DNA of 64,000 bases, taken from assembly GCF_018917435.1 (NCBI RefSeq), contig NZ_JAHLOQ010000001.1, positions 124,001 through 188,000 of the forward strand. Direction: 5' to 3'. The DNA comes from Intestinibacter bartlettii (lineage in GTDB: Bacteria > Bacillota > Clostridia > Peptostreptococcales > Peptostreptococcaceae). Shown here piece by piece: positions 38,606 to 48,106 of the stretch (positions are counted from its first letter, which is position 1; every line of letters begins with the position of its first letter). Both the position numbers and the translations under genes were made by a program. The notes beneath the pieces were generated by a model. That model was not told the DNA's origin. It worked only from the letters and a program-made list of their open reading frames with translations, and did not search any database.

Positions 38606-39067
38606 CTAAAATTTTATAGCTAGTTTGATTACTGCAACATCTTTTTTATCAAACTCAACTTCATTGCCATCTATTATTACTTTAATTTTTTTATCTTCAG
38701 TTAAACCTACTAGTTCACCTTCAAGTTGTTTTGTTCCGTTTAAAGCTTTGTATAATTTGATTTCTACGTCTCTTCCTGCATATCTCACAAAGTCTTTATC
38801 CTTTTTAAGTGGTCTATCTAGACCTGGTGAACATACTTCTAAGAAGTAGTTATCTTTGATTGGGTCTTTTTCATCTAATATTGGATTTAATTCTCTTGAT
38901 ACTTCTGCACAATCATCTAAAGTAATTCCACCTTCTTTCTCAAGGTAAATTCTTAAATAAAATTGTCCAGCTTCTTTCACGTACTCAACATCTACTATTT
39001 CTATATTTCTAGCATCAACAATTGGTTGTACTAATTCTTCTATTGTAGATTCTATATTCTTTTTCAT
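38606..39067 (-). CDS. rimP: Ribosome maturation factor RimP
   Basis: A 153-residue 30S assembly factor. The sequence follows the RimP layout: N-terminal alpha/beta domain with FYLRIYLEKEGGITLDDCAEVSREL and the SPGLDRPLKKDKDF signature, then a small SH3-like C-terminal domain ending AVIKLAIKF. It is the first gene of the operon running to ribF. GGAGGTACAC lies before the ATG at 39067, and the polC terminator stands just upstream, so the operon promoter lies between 39070 and about 39110. Confidence 0.95.
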   Translation of the reverse strand: MKKNIESTIEELVQPIVDARNIEIVDVEYVKEAGQFYLRIYLEKEGGITLDDCAEVSRELNPILDEKDPIKDNYFLEVCSPGLDRPLKKDKDFVRYAGRDVEIKLYKALNGTKQLEGELVGLTEDKKIKVIIDGNEVEFDKKDVAVIKLAIKF

Positions 39068-39109
39068 GTGTACCTCCTATTCAGTTGTATTATAACATAT
39101 TTAAAATAA

Positions 39110-39136
39110 AAGAGTGAGAACAATTGCCTCACTCTT
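39110..39136 (-). terminator. Terminator downstream of polC
   Basis: AAGAGTGAG and CTCACTCTT form a nine-base-pair stem; the minus strand continues TTTATTTTA. It lies 180 bases beyond the polC stop and directly upstream of the rimP operon. Confidence 0.75.
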
Positions 39137-39313
39137 ATCTTCTGCATATACTATTTTTCTATTACTATAACATAATTTTTTTTTATTTACAAGTCTTTAT
39201 AAATAAATGTGTTTCCAACTCTTTTAGTTTACAATATTTTTTAAAGTTTGTACACTATAAATTTTATATTTTTTACTTAATAGTTGTCAAGACCCTCAAA
39301 TCTATATTTTTAT

Positions 39314-42300
39314 TTAAAATAGCGATAATTGATTTTTCTCACTCATATTATTTAATGATCCATGATTTGAAAGAGTTTCTACTACTGTTTTAGATATTTT
39401 AGTTCTTTTTCTTAAATCTTCTTTTGATATAAATTCTCCATTTTCTCTTTCATTTTGAATATTTATAGCGGCATTTTCCCCTACCCCTTGTAAAGCTATC
39501 ATTGGTGGTAAGATTGTCGTATCATCTACTACTATAAATTTAGTCGCATCTGATTTATAAATATCCACAGGAATTATCTTGATCTTTCTTGCATACATCT
39601 CAAGTGCAACCTCAAGTACTGTAAGCATAGTTTTATCTTTTGCAGTTGCATCATTTCCAAGTTCATGAATCTCTTGTATCTTTTGTTTTATACTATCAAG
39701 TCCTTTTACAATTAAATCTGCATCAAAGTCTTGTGCTTTAGTTGTAAAGTAAGTTGCATAAAACGCTGCTGGATAATGCACTTTATAATATGCAAGTCTA
39801 AATGACATCATTACATAAGCTACAGCATGTGCTTTTGGGAACATGTATTTTATCTTTTGGCATGAATCAATATACCACTGAGGTACATCGTGTTTATTCA
39901 TTTCCTCTATAAATTCAGGTTTTAATCCTTTACCTTTTCTTACATTTTCCATTATTGTAAAGGCCATTTTAGGTGGAAGACCTTTAAATAATAAGTAGTT
40001 CATTATATCGTCACGAGTAGATATAACATCCTTAAATTCAACTACTTTATCTACAACTAAGTCTTGTGCATTATTAAGCCAAACGTCTGTACCATGTGAA
40101 AGTCCTGATATACGTACAAGCTCTGCAAATGTCGTTGGCTTTGTATCAAGAAGCATCTGTCTAACAAAAGACGTCCCGAATTCAGGTATAGCTAAAGAAC
40201 CTATTGGACAGTTTATTTCTTCTGGCGTTACACCTAATGCATCTGTTGATGTAAATATAGACATAGTCTCTTTATCGTCAAGTGGTATAGTTGTTGCATC
40301 AAGTCCTGTTATATCTTCTATCATTCTTATTATGGTCGGAACGTCGTGCCCTAGTATATCAAGTTTAAGTATTCTACCACTTATAGAGTGATAATCAAAG
40401 TGTGTTGTTATAACTCCACAATTTACATCATTTGCTGGATATTGTATAGGCGTTATATCGTATACTTCTTTGTAGTTTGGTATAACCATAACCCCACCTG
40501 GATGCTGTCCTGATGTTCTTTTTACTCCTGTACAACCTTTAGCAAGCCTTAAAACTTCAGCACTTGGCACATTTAAATCATTTTCTTCTACATATTTTTT
40601 AGCATAACCATATGCAGTTTTATCTGCTACTGTACCTATTGTTCCCGCTCTATATACATGTCCTTCACCAAATAGTTCTTCTGTATATTTATGAATTACT
40701 GGCTGATAACTACCTGAGAAGTTAAGATCTATATCTGGCTCTTTATCTCCTTCAAATCCAAGGAAAACCTCAAAAGGTATATCATGTCCATCTTTTTTAA
40801 GTTTTCTTCCACACTTAGGGCAATCTTTATCAGGCAAATCGACTCCTGAGCCCCATTCCCCTACTGCATAAAAATAAGAATACTTGCAGTCTTCATTTTC
40901 ACATATATAATGCGCTGGAAGTGGGTTAACTTCTGTTATATCACTCATAGTTGCTGCTAGTGAAGAACCAACAGATCCTCTAGAACCAACTAGATATCCA
41001 TCAGCTAGTGATTTTGTAACTAGCTTTTGTGCGATAATATACATCACGGCATATCCATTGCTTATTATAGAGTTTAGTTCTCTATCTAATCTTTTCTTTA
41101 CAACCTCTGGCATAGGATCTCCATAAATCCTAGTTGCCTTGTTATAACACATTTCCCTAAGTTCCGTATCAGAACCTTCTATTACTGGTGGGAATGTTTC
41201 ATTTGGTATTGGTAAAAAATCCTCAACCATATCTGCAACCTTATTCGTGTTTTCAACTACAACTTCATATGCTAGTTCTTCTCCTAAATATTTAAACTCT
41301 TCTAGCATTTCATCTGTCGTTCTAAAATGTAGATAAGTTTCCTCTTCGTCTACACTAAATCCTTGAGAATATTTTAATACTCTTCTAAATACTGCTTCAT
41401 GTTTATCTATAAAATGTACATCTCCTGTAGCTACTGGAATTTTTTCAAATTTCTTAGCTACTTCTATCATTCTTTTATTTAATTCTCTAAGCTCATCTTC
41501 GTCTTTTACTTCACCATTTCGAATCATAAATCTATTATTATCGATTGGCATAACTTCTATATAATCATAAAGGTCTATAATTTCTTTTATTTCATCGTCA
41601 TTTTTATTTTGTTTAACTGCTTGGAATACTTCTCCAGCTTCACAAGCTGAACCAACTATAATACCTTCTTTATGTTCTAAAAGAACACTTTTTAATATTC
41701 TTGGTGCTCTATAAAAGTGATTAACATGTGCGTCAGATACTATTTTATATAAATTCTTAACACCTACTAGATTTTGTGCTATTAATGTGATATGTTTTGT
41801 TTTTAATTTAGTATAATCTATACCACCTAATATATCATTTACATCACTTAATTTCTTAGCGCCCTTTTTCTCTAGCATATCTAAGAACTTTATAAATATT
41901 TGAGCTGTTGCTGCTGCATCATCTACTGCTCTATGGTGATTGTGAAGAGGCACTCCAAGCTCTTTTGTAAGATTATTTAATTTAAAACGCTTTAAGTGTG
42001 GAAGTAGTATCCTAGCAAGCATAAGAGTATCGACGCTCTTATTTTTAAATTCTATATTCATTTCCTTGCACTTTTGATTTATAAATCCTATATCAAACTC
42101 GGCATTATGTGCTACTAATACACTATCTCCAACAAACTCCATAAATTTAGGTAAAATCTCTTCAATAGTAGGTTTATCTTTTATTAAATCATTAGTTATA
42201 CCAGTTAGCTCTTGAACTTTATAAGATATATCTTTTTCAGGATTTATAAGTTCATTAAATCTGTCTACTATTTCAAAGTTCTTAACTTTAACAGCTCCAA

Positions 42301-43615
42301 TTTCAGTTATTTTGTCGTTTTTATTTGAAAAACCAGTAGTCTCTAAGTCAAATACTACAAATGTTTGAGATAATTCTTTATCATTAGGTTCTCTGATAAT
42401 CGGTGCATTATCTTCTACTAAATATCCTTCAACACCATATAATATTTTTATACCATTGGCCTTACCTGCATCCATCGCCTCTGGGAAAGCCTGAACTACA
42501 CCATGGTCTGTAATAGCTATAGCCTTATGTCCCCAATTAGCTGCCTGTTTTACAAGCTTTTTAGTTTGACATAATGCATCCATAGAAGACATCTGTGTAT
42601 GAGCATGGAGTTCTACACGCTTTTTATCACTAGTATCTATTCTAGGTTTCTTATCTTCTAATCTTATCCCACTTATAGTCATTGTAAGTTCTCGTTTAAA
42701 GATATCATATATTACATCTCCCTTGATTCTTACATGAGTTCCTTCACTTATTTTACTCAATACTTTGTCTTGGTTTAAGTCATTTAAAAATAATTTACAA
42801 CTTATTGAACTTGTATTGTCAGTAACATCAGCTATAAGTAGTATTTTCCCGTTTTTTAATTCTTTTGTCTCTATGTGGAATATATCACCTGTTATGCAAA
42901 CAGTTTTTGAGTTTTTATTTATATCACAAATATGTTCAAATATTGCATTTACATTTTCACCATAGATTATATTTTCATCTTCTACTTCTTCTTTTATAAC
43001 GTATTTTTCTTCCTCATCATCTTCTGTCTTTTTAGGAGATGAAATCTGCATTTCTCTAACTTTTTCTTCCATCTCTTGATCCATTTTTGCGATAATTTTT
43101 TTAATATCAACTTTTTCATCTACAGCTTTTTCTAAAATAACTTGTAAATCTATAGAAAACTCTTCTAAAAATACATGTCTAATTATATATTCGCAATTTT
43201 TTGCTTTTAGATTATCATATATCATTGATTTCGGTATTTTTATTTTTAAAGTATCATCTATACACATATACTCTACGTCTTTCTTCCATCCTTCAATTGC
43301 AGGAGATAGGCTTTTTAATATGTGCAGTATATTATCCCAATTTTTCTTAACTATATCTTTATTAGATTTACGAGATAGACCGTTATATCTCATCTTTATT
43401 TTTATATCAGAAAAATAATCTAATTCCTCTAATAAAGCTTCTCTAAGTGATGATAAAATGTCATAAGAAATAATTTCCTTAGAGGATAAATATATATAAA
43501 AAATCTTATTTTCTTTATAATAAACAACTTTTGTTACAAATACATCATTTAATTTTTTATATAAAAAATCATTTTTAATTTCTAATTTGCTTAAATAATC
43601 TTTTATACTATCCAT
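39314..43615 (-). CDS. polC: DNA polymerase III alpha subunit, PolC type
   Basis: The replicative polymerase of low-GC Gram-positives (1433 residues). Order: an N-terminal domain (1-230), an OB fold (about 235-330), a PHP domain (RVELHAHTQMSSMDALC, with the proofreading exonuclease inserted: VVFDLETTGFSNKNDKITEIG ... HRAVDDAAATAQI), the zinc-binding module with CENEDCKY and CPKCGRK, the palm with catalytic acids in the EPDIDLNFSG region, fingers and the C-terminal tau-binding end. The ATG at 43615 follows GGGGATGTCATAA. It is monocistronic, with its own terminator. Neighbouring acd resembles the C. difficile arrangement. Confidence 0.97.
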   Translation of the reverse strand: MDSIKDYLSKLEIKNDFLYKKLNDVFVTKVVYYKENKIFYIYLSSKEIISYDILSSLREALLEELDYFSDIKIKMRYNGLSRKSNKDIVKKNWDNILHILKSLSPAIEGWKKDVEYMCIDDTLKIKIPKSMIYDNLKAKNCEYIIRHVFLEEFSIDLQVILEKAVDEKVDIKKIIAKMDQEMEEKVREMQISSPKKTEDDEEEKYVIKEEVEDENIIYGENVNAIFEHICDINKNSKTVCITGDIFHIETKELKNGKILLIADVTDNTSSISCKLFLNDLNQDKVLSKISEGTHVRIKGDVIYDIFKRELTMTISGIRLEDKKPRIDTSDKKRVELHAHTQMSSMDALCQTKKLVKQAANWGHKAIAITDHGVVQAFPEAMDAGKANGIKILYGVEGYLVEDNAPIIREPNDKELSQTFVVFDLETTGFSNKNDKITEIGAVKVKNFEIVDRFNELINPEKDISYKVQELTGITNDLIKDKPTIEEILPKFMEFVGDSVLVAHNAEFDIGFINQKCKEMNIEFKNKSVDTLMLARILLPHLKRFKLNNLTKELGVPLHNHHRAVDDAAATAQIFIKFLDMLEKKGAKKLSDVNDILGGIDYTKLKTKHITLIAQNLVGVKNLYKIVSDAHVNHFYRAPRILKSVLLEHKEGIIVGSACEAGEVFQAVKQNKNDDEIKEIIDLYDYIEVMPIDNNRFMIRNGEVKDEDELRELNKRMIEVAKKFEKIPVATGDVHFIDKHEAVFRRVLKYSQGFSVDEEETYLHFRTTDEMLEEFKYLGEELAYEVVVENTNKVADMVEDFLPIPNETFPPVIEGSDTELREMCYNKATRIYGDPMPEVVKKRLDRELNSIISNGYAVMYIIAQKLVTKSLADGYLVGSRGSVGSSLAATMSDITEVNPLPAHYICENEDCKYSYFYAVGEWGSGVDLPDKDCPKCGRKLKKDGHDIPFEVFLGFEGDKEPDIDLNFSGSYQPVIHKYTEELFGEGHVYRAGTIGTVADKTAYGYAKKYVEENDLNVPSAEVLRLAKGCTGVKRTSGQHPGGVMVIPNYKEVYDITPIQYPANDVNCGVITTHFDYHSISGRILKLDILGHDVPTIIRMIEDITGLDATTIPLDDKETMSIFTSTDALGVTPEEINCPIGSLAIPEFGTSFVRQMLLDTKPTTFAELVRISGLSHGTDVWLNNAQDLVVDKVVEFKDVISTRDDIMNYLLFKGLPPKMAFTIMENVRKGKGLKPEFIEEMNKHDVPQWYIDSCQKIKYMFPKAHAVAYVMMSFRLAYYKVHYPAAFYATYFTTKAQDFDADLIVKGLDSIKQKIQEIHELGNDATAKDKTMLTVLEVALEMYARKIKIIPVDIYKSDATKFIVVDDTTILPPMIALQGVGENAAINIQNERENGEFISKEDLRKRTKISKTVVETLSNHGSLNNMSEKNQLSLF

Positions 43616-43803
43616 TTATGACATCCCCTTTCATCTAAAAAATTTTATATTTATTCTTTATTTTAAAAGAAAATTATATCATATTTTTAATTTTGTTTTA
43701 AGGTCTTGAATTTGTAAAATAATTTTTAATTTTTTTGTGGATTAGCTCTTTTTTGATTTTTTTTAATATTATATAAATAAGGACTTATATTTGGAGGTAT
43801 ACT

Positions 43804-44472
43804 ATGACTTGCTCAAATATATATGAATTAAGAAAAATACCTATTTATTATGAAGAATTAAAAGGTAAAAAAATATTTATAAATGCACTTTCTGAAATGA
43901 ATATAAATAAAAAATATGTTCATTTACTTTATTATAAAAAACATAACATACCTGTTTGCTCTCTTCCTAAACTAGGTATAGTAGTTATTTCTAAAAATGG
44001 CTTTTTATCATTTTGCTACAATTTCTATCTTTTTATAAATTCATTTAATACTAAAAATATTTCTATAACAAAACAAAATATTTATTCAATTGGTAAGGTT
44101 GCTCTATGCCATGAAGTAGGGCATATCTTAGACCCTAATTTATCAAACATAAAATCTAACTCTATTCAAATAATTGCTTCTATAGCTGAAGGAATTAAAA
44201 AATATAATATTGATTTAAAAGATGACTATTATTATAAAAAAAATCTTCCAATAGAACTTGAAGATTGTATTGTAGAATTTAAAAAAAATACTATTTCTAG
44301 AGAACTAAATGCATGGAATATAGGAAAAAATATTGTAAATTTTGAAAGCAATCTTGAAAGATATATTTTTGATAAAATGAAGGAATATGCATTAGCAACA
44401 TATAATTATGGTAATCTAAAAAATATAGTAAACGAAAATAATTTAGAAAGTTATATGAAATCATTCTGTTAA
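43804..44472 (+). CDS. Putative HEXXH metallopeptidase (IrrE/ImmA-like)
   Basis: I do not recognise the exact family. The 222-residue protein has no signal peptide. The zinc-protease motif ALCHEVGHILDP (H103, E104, H107) is preceded by a helix (IYSIGKVALC). A candidate third metal ligand is E167 in ISRELNAWNIG, whose spacing and E-x2-A pattern resemble the IrrE/ImmA (COG2856) group. The N-terminal 95 residues are basic and have a hydrophobic strand (LGIVVISKNGFLSFCYNFYLF). GGAGGTATACT precedes the ATG and codon use is AT-rich like the adjacent accessory genes. It is divergent from polC and has its own terminator. No HTH gene of the usual ImmR kind is beside it, so a role in regulator cleavage is only a guess. 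Confidence 0.62.
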   Translation: MTCSNIYELRKIPIYYEELKGKKIFINALSEMNINKKYVHLLYYKKHNIPVCSLPKLGIVVISKNGFLSFCYNFYLFINSFNTKNISITKQNIYSIGKVALCHEVGHILDPNLSNIKSNSIQIIASIAEGIKKYNIDLKDDYYYKKNLPIELEDCIVEFKKNTISRELNAWNIGKNIVNFESNLERYIFDKMKEYALATYNYGNLKNIVNENNLESYMKSFC

Positions 44473-44509
44473 ATTTCTATTTATACAAATTATACAAACA
44501 TTATAATTT

Positions 44510-44552
44510 AAAATAAGAGAAATCTATTTGTTCACTAGATTTCTCTTATTTT
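44510..44552. terminator. Bidirectional terminator, metallopeptidase gene / acd
   Basis: AAAATAAGAGAAATCTA and TAGATTTCTCTTATTTT form a 17-bp perfect stem with a nine-base loop. It separates the convergent metallopeptidase and acd genes. Confidence 0.88.
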
Positions 44553-44568
44553 ACTTATGTATTAAAAT

Positions 44569-46443
44569 TTATTTATATCTTGGAATTAAATACTCTAAGT
44601 TAACAGCTCCTCCATAGTAAGGCACTATGTTATTCATTACACGACCTATTGAATTAGCCCAGTTAACATCGGTTGCATATTGATGCCCTGTATTATAGCT
44701 CCATCTCATTTTATATAAAGTATTTTGTTTGTATTTACTATTATGTATATAATTACTTGCTATCCATTGTGCTGAACCTTCTATAGTTCTATCAATAGAA
44801 GTCCACCCTTTTTTATAAGCATAATTGGCAGCTGATAATACTGCTGTTCCATCAAATGCAGATATCCCAAAGAAGTTATAAACCTTTACCTGATCTCCTG
44901 ACGGTGTAGTTACATAAACTCCTTGAGCAAGAGTAGATGATCCATATCCTGTTTCAACCATAGATGCTGCCACTAAATAAGTTACATCTAAATTGTATTT
45001 CTTAGCTGCGTCTATAAACGCTTGCCCTTTATTTAAAAATACACTATTTGACTTACAATATTTTGAGAAGAATGTATTTAATTCACTTGCTGTTATTCCT
45101 TCACGGTATTTATCTATTTTTAAGAATTGAAGTTTACCTGTAGCATTTGTACTAAATGTTTCCGGATTTAAATATTTACTTAAGTCTTCTCTAGTGGCCT
45201 TTATGTATGCTGATGAATTTGAATAATTTGTTGATAAATTTGCTCTAATCTTATTATAGCCTTGCTCTGATAACTTATATTCATAATTTACCATAGTTTC
45301 AAATGAACAGTTCACATCTTCATATGTGCCTGTTATAGTCCCAGAACTTGGTTTATTATCTTCTGTATCAGATGGTAATTCATCAACTAAATACTTATTT
45401 GATACATAAGCATATCCATCATTATATTTAATTTTTGCCCATTCTTTATCTACAGATATAGATACTACTTTTACTTCTTGTCCATATTTATAAGTTGATA
45501 AAATTTCATAAGTTGTAGCTGGACCACTTCTTACATTTAAGTTTGTAGCATTTACATATTTAGTTTGTGTAGTACTTTCTTCTTTTTTGTCACTTAAATA
45601 TTTATTTGATACATATCCTATCTGTGAATTGTATTTTATCTTTGCCCAATCGTTTTCTACTGAGATTACTTCTACTTGTGCATTTTGATTTAAAGTACCT
45701 AATATGCTATAAGTTGTAGCTGGGCCACTTCTTACATTTAAGTTTGTAGCATTTACATATTTTATTTGTGTAGTACTTTCTTCTTTTTTGTCACTTAAAT
45801 ATTTATTTGATACATATCCTATCTTAGAATCGTATTTTATCTTTGCCCAATCGTTTTCTACTGAGATTACTTCTACTTTTGTATTTTGATTTAAAGTACC
45901 TAATATACTATAAGTTGTAGCTGGGCCACTTCTTACATTTAAATTTGTAGCATTTACATATTTTATTTGTGTAGTGCTTTCTTCTTTTTTGTCACTTAAA
46001 TATTGATTTGATACATATCCTGTCTTAGAATTGTATTTTATTTTTGCCCATCCATTTTCTACTGAGATTACTTCTACTTGTGTATTTTTACTTAAAGTTT
46101 GTATTACACTATAACTTGTAGATGGTCCACTCCTCATATTTAATGAAGAAATAGAAACTATTTTAGTAGTTGTTACTGTATTTTGACTTGTTTGTATATA
46201 TTTTGAACTAGCCCATCCATTTTTTCCATCTTTTGTTGTTATTTTATACCATCCATTTGCAGATTCCTCTACTGTTACTGTATCACCTTTGTTGATTATA
46301 AATTTAGTCGTATAAGATGTATCTGGTCCAGTTCTTACATTTAATGAATCTGCTGTAACCATACCTTGAACCGACTGTGCATTTACTGTCCCAACAAAAA
46401 GTGGTAAAACGGCCATACTAGCAATTATATTCCTTTTATTCAT
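44569..46443 (-). CDS. acd: SH3-repeat cell-wall N-acetylglucosaminidase, Acd-like autolysin
   Basis: A secreted peptidoglycan hydrolase. I place the start at the ATG at 46443 (product MNKRNIIASM..., 624 residues); AAGGAGAC lies about 11 bases upstream, a little far. A signal peptide of about 22 residues ends near NAQS. Five bacterial SH3 domains follow, each with a LNxRxGP core (SLNVRTGP, SLNMRSGP, then three TNLNVRSGP); the last four repeat with a 67-residue period. After a linker comes a glucosaminidase domain (about residues 470-605) with AASMVETGYGSSTLAQG containing the likely catalytic Glu, NFFGISAFDG and AQWIASNYI. The domain pattern and the place next to polC match C. difficile Acd. 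It is a single gene divergent from the sirtuin. Confidence 0.88.
   Translation of the reverse strand: MNKRNIIASMAVLPLFVGTVNAQSVQGMVTADSLNVRTGPDTSYTTKFIINKGDTVTVEESANGWYKITTKDGKNGWASSKYIQTSQNTVTTTKIVSISSLNMRSGPSTSYSVIQTLSKNTQVEVISVENGWAKIKYNSKTGYVSNQYLSDKKEESTTQIKYVNATNLNVRSGPATTYSILGTLNQNTKVEVISVENDWAKIKYDSKIGYVSNKYLSDKKEESTTQIKYVNATNLNVRSGPATTYSILGTLNQNAQVEVISVENDWAKIKYNSQIGYVSNKYLSDKKEESTTQTKYVNATNLNVRSGPATTYEILSTYKYGQEVKVVSISVDKEWAKIKYNDGYAYVSNKYLVDELPSDTEDNKPSSGTITGTYEDVNCSFETMVNYEYKLSEQGYNKIRANLSTNYSNSSAYIKATREDLSKYLNPETFSTNATGKLQFLKIDKYREGITASELNTFFSKYCKSNSVFLNKGQAFIDAAKKYNLDVTYLVAASMVETGYGSSTLAQGVYVTTPSGDQVKVYNFFGISAFDGTAVLSAANYAYKKGWTSIDRTIEGSAQWIASNYIHNSKYKQNTLYKMRWSYNTGHQYATDVNWANSIGRVMNNIVPYYGGAVNLEYLIPRYK
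45521..46330 (-). repeat. 201-bp tandem repeats encoding SH3 domains 2-5
   Basis: Landmarks in successive units (GGxCCACTTCTTACATTTAA-type start) fall at 45521, 45722, 45923 and 46124, an exact 201-base period (67 codons). The three units nearest the catalytic domain are almost identical at the DNA level, including the linker with KYLSDKKEEST, which indicates recent duplication or gene conversion. Unit number is expected to vary between strains. Confidence 0.85.
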
Positions 46444-46730
46444 GTGTGATATATGTCTCCTTCCCACTGTTTTATAATTAAACACCTATACAATTATAAT
46501 TGCATATTCCTATATTTACAATTTAATTTCTTTTATTCCTTATGTGTAAAATAATGTAAGATTATGAAATATCTTTAAATACATCTATATTATTCCATAT
46601 TTCATCATATTTTTATAAAATCCTCCCCAAAAAAACTTATATTTTTCAAATACACTAAATTTTTTAATTATTTATAAATATTAATCAATTTGATATCATA
46701 TAAATATAGACTAATTTAGGAGGTTAGAAT

Positions 46731-47477
46731 ATGAGTGATAAAATAAACGAATTAAAAAAACTTATAGAAAAAAGTAATAATATTGTTTTCTTTGGTGGCG
46801 CAGGTGTATCTACTGAATCAAATATTCCTGATTTTCGTAGTTCTTCTGGATTATTTAGCGAAAAACTCAATAAAAATTTTACGCCTGAACAATTAGTTTC
46901 ACATACTTTTTTTGTGAGATATCCTGATGAATTTTTTAAATTTTACAAAGATAAATTAATTTATCCTGATGCAAAACCAAATAATGCCCATAAAGCATTA
47001 GCAAAGCTAGAAGAAATGGGTAAATTAAAAGCTGTTATAACTCAAAATATAGATGGACTCCATCAAATGGCTGGAAGTAAAAATGTTTTTGAACTTCATG
47101 GATCTGTACATAGAAATTACTGTACTAAATGTCATAAATTCTTCGATTTAGACGATATGCTAGCCCTTGGTGGCAATATACCTCATTGTGATAAATGTGG
47201 TGGCATAGTAAAACCAGACGTAGTCTTATACGAAGAGGGGCTTGACAATAATGTTATAAATGAAACAATTAGAGCTCTTACTTATGCTGACTTACTTATT
47301 ATAGGTGGAACATCTCTTGTAGTTTATCCTGCAGCTAGCTTTATAAACTACTATAGGGGTAAAGATGTTGTTTTAATCAATAAAAGTTCTACTGGATATG
47401 ATAACCAAGCTTCTTTAGTTATAAATGATTCAATAGGAGAGGTTTTAAAAGAAGCTGTTTTAGATGTATATAAATAA
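46731..47477 (+). CDS. NAD-dependent protein deacetylase, sirtuin family
   Basis: It removes acyl groups from lysines using NAD. The 248-residue protein shows GGAGVSTESNIPDFRS (22-37; family GAGxS...GIPDFR), TQNIDGLHQMAG, the catalytic His in ELHGSVHRNYC, two zinc cysteine pairs (CTKC and CDKC) and GGTSLVVYPAA. Val instead of Ile after GAG and Asn-Ile-Pro instead of Gly-Ile-Pro are slight variations common in Clostridia. GGAGGTTAGAAT precedes the ATG. Monocistronic, with its own terminator. Targets cannot be read from context. Confidence 0.93.
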   Translation: MSDKINELKKLIEKSNNIVFFGGAGVSTESNIPDFRSSSGLFSEKLNKNFTPEQLVSHTFFVRYPDEFFKFYKDKLIYPDAKPNNAHKALAKLEEMGKLKAVITQNIDGLHQMAGSKNVFELHGSVHRNYCTKCHKFFDLDDMLALGGNIPHCDKCGGIVKPDVVLYEEGLDNNVINETIRALTYADLLIIGGTSLVVYPAASFINYYRGKDVVLINKSSTGYDNQASLVINDSIGEVLKEAVLDVYK

Positions 47478-47503
47478 ATTTTAAATTAGTAATTTTTGTA
47501 TAT

Positions 47504-47550
47504 AAAAAAGATATCAACATAGAAATAACACTCTATTTGATATCTTTTTT
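47504..47550 (+). terminator. Terminator downstream of the sirtuin gene
   Basis: AAAAAAGATATCAA and TTGATATCTTTTTT form a 14-bp stem, with an interior TAGA..TCTA pair, followed by TATG. It could also serve the small minus-strand gene ending at 47613. Confidence 0.85.
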
Positions 47551-47612
47551 TATGTACATATATAGTTATTAATTTATACCCTTTTTATTTGATATAGCTT
47601 GTAAATTATAAT

Positions 47613-47750
47613 TTATTTAAAATAATTTTCATATTTTAATTTGTATATTAGTATAGCTTCTGGCCATGCTTCTAAATCACTAATACCTTTATTTTTAGCT
47701 ATGTACTGAACTATCTCTTTTATTTTTGTTGCTTCTCTCAAAATGTCCAT
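47613..47750 (-). CDS. Small protein of 45 aa, unknown function
   Basis: A short gene found by eye. The ATG at 47750 is preceded by AAAAGAGGTGGAAA, a good ribosome binding site, and the frame encodes 45 residues (MDILREATKIKEIVQYIAKN and on to KLKYENYFK). The composition is amphipathic and helical, with a central GISDLEAWPEAI turn; no membrane segment. I recognise no family. It is divergent from another tiny gene at 47925 with 174 bases between them. The strong SD and protein-like residue mix favour a real gene. Confidence 0.6.
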   Translation of the reverse strand: MDILREATKIKEIVQYIAKNKGISDLEAWPEAILIYKLKYENYFK

Positions 47751-47924
47751 TTTCCACCTCTTTTATAAGTTTCTTATTATTTATTAGTAATATTCCCTAT
47801 TTCAATATAAAATACTATTTTTTTTAATCTCACACTGCTTTTTTTAACTCTGTGATTTTTAAATATATTTTACCCGAAAGATGTGCTACAATCACCTTAT
47901 ATAAAACTACTATAGGAGGAAAGT

Positions 47925-48065
47925 ATGGATATATCTATAATGGCTGATGAGTTAATAAATTACTACCTTATAATTGCTCACAAAGATATTTCAGATTCTC
48001 TAAAAGAAAAATCTGAAGAAGAAATAAAAACTCTTTACTATGATACTTTTGGAGAAGAAGAATAA
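47925..48065 (+). CDS. Small acidic protein of 46 aa, unknown function
   Basis: TAGGAGGAAAGT sits directly before the ATG, close to a perfect ribosome binding site, and a strong terminator follows the stop by two bases. The 46 residues (MDISIMADELINYYLIIAHK, then a helix rich in Glu and Lys, ending DTFGEEE) are acidic and probably all helical. No known family comes to mind. RBS, terminator and residue make-up together support a true small gene. Confidence 0.62.
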   Translation: MDISIMADELINYYLIIAHKDISDSLKEKSEEEIKTLYYDTFGEEE

Positions 48066-48067
48066 AT

Positions 48068-48106
48068 AAAAAAATTGTTGCACGTAAAACATGCAACAAT
48101 TTTTTT
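48068..48106. terminator. Bidirectional terminator
   Basis: AAAAAATTGTTGCA and TGCAACAATTTTTT pair around CGTAAAACA, with A and T runs outside. It stands between the 46-residue plus-strand gene and the minus-strand scpAB unit. Confidence 0.88.

Noticed and set aside
45521-46330. 201-bp repeats as a mobile element or CRISPR
   Set aside because: They are in frame and encode SH3 domains of the autolysin.
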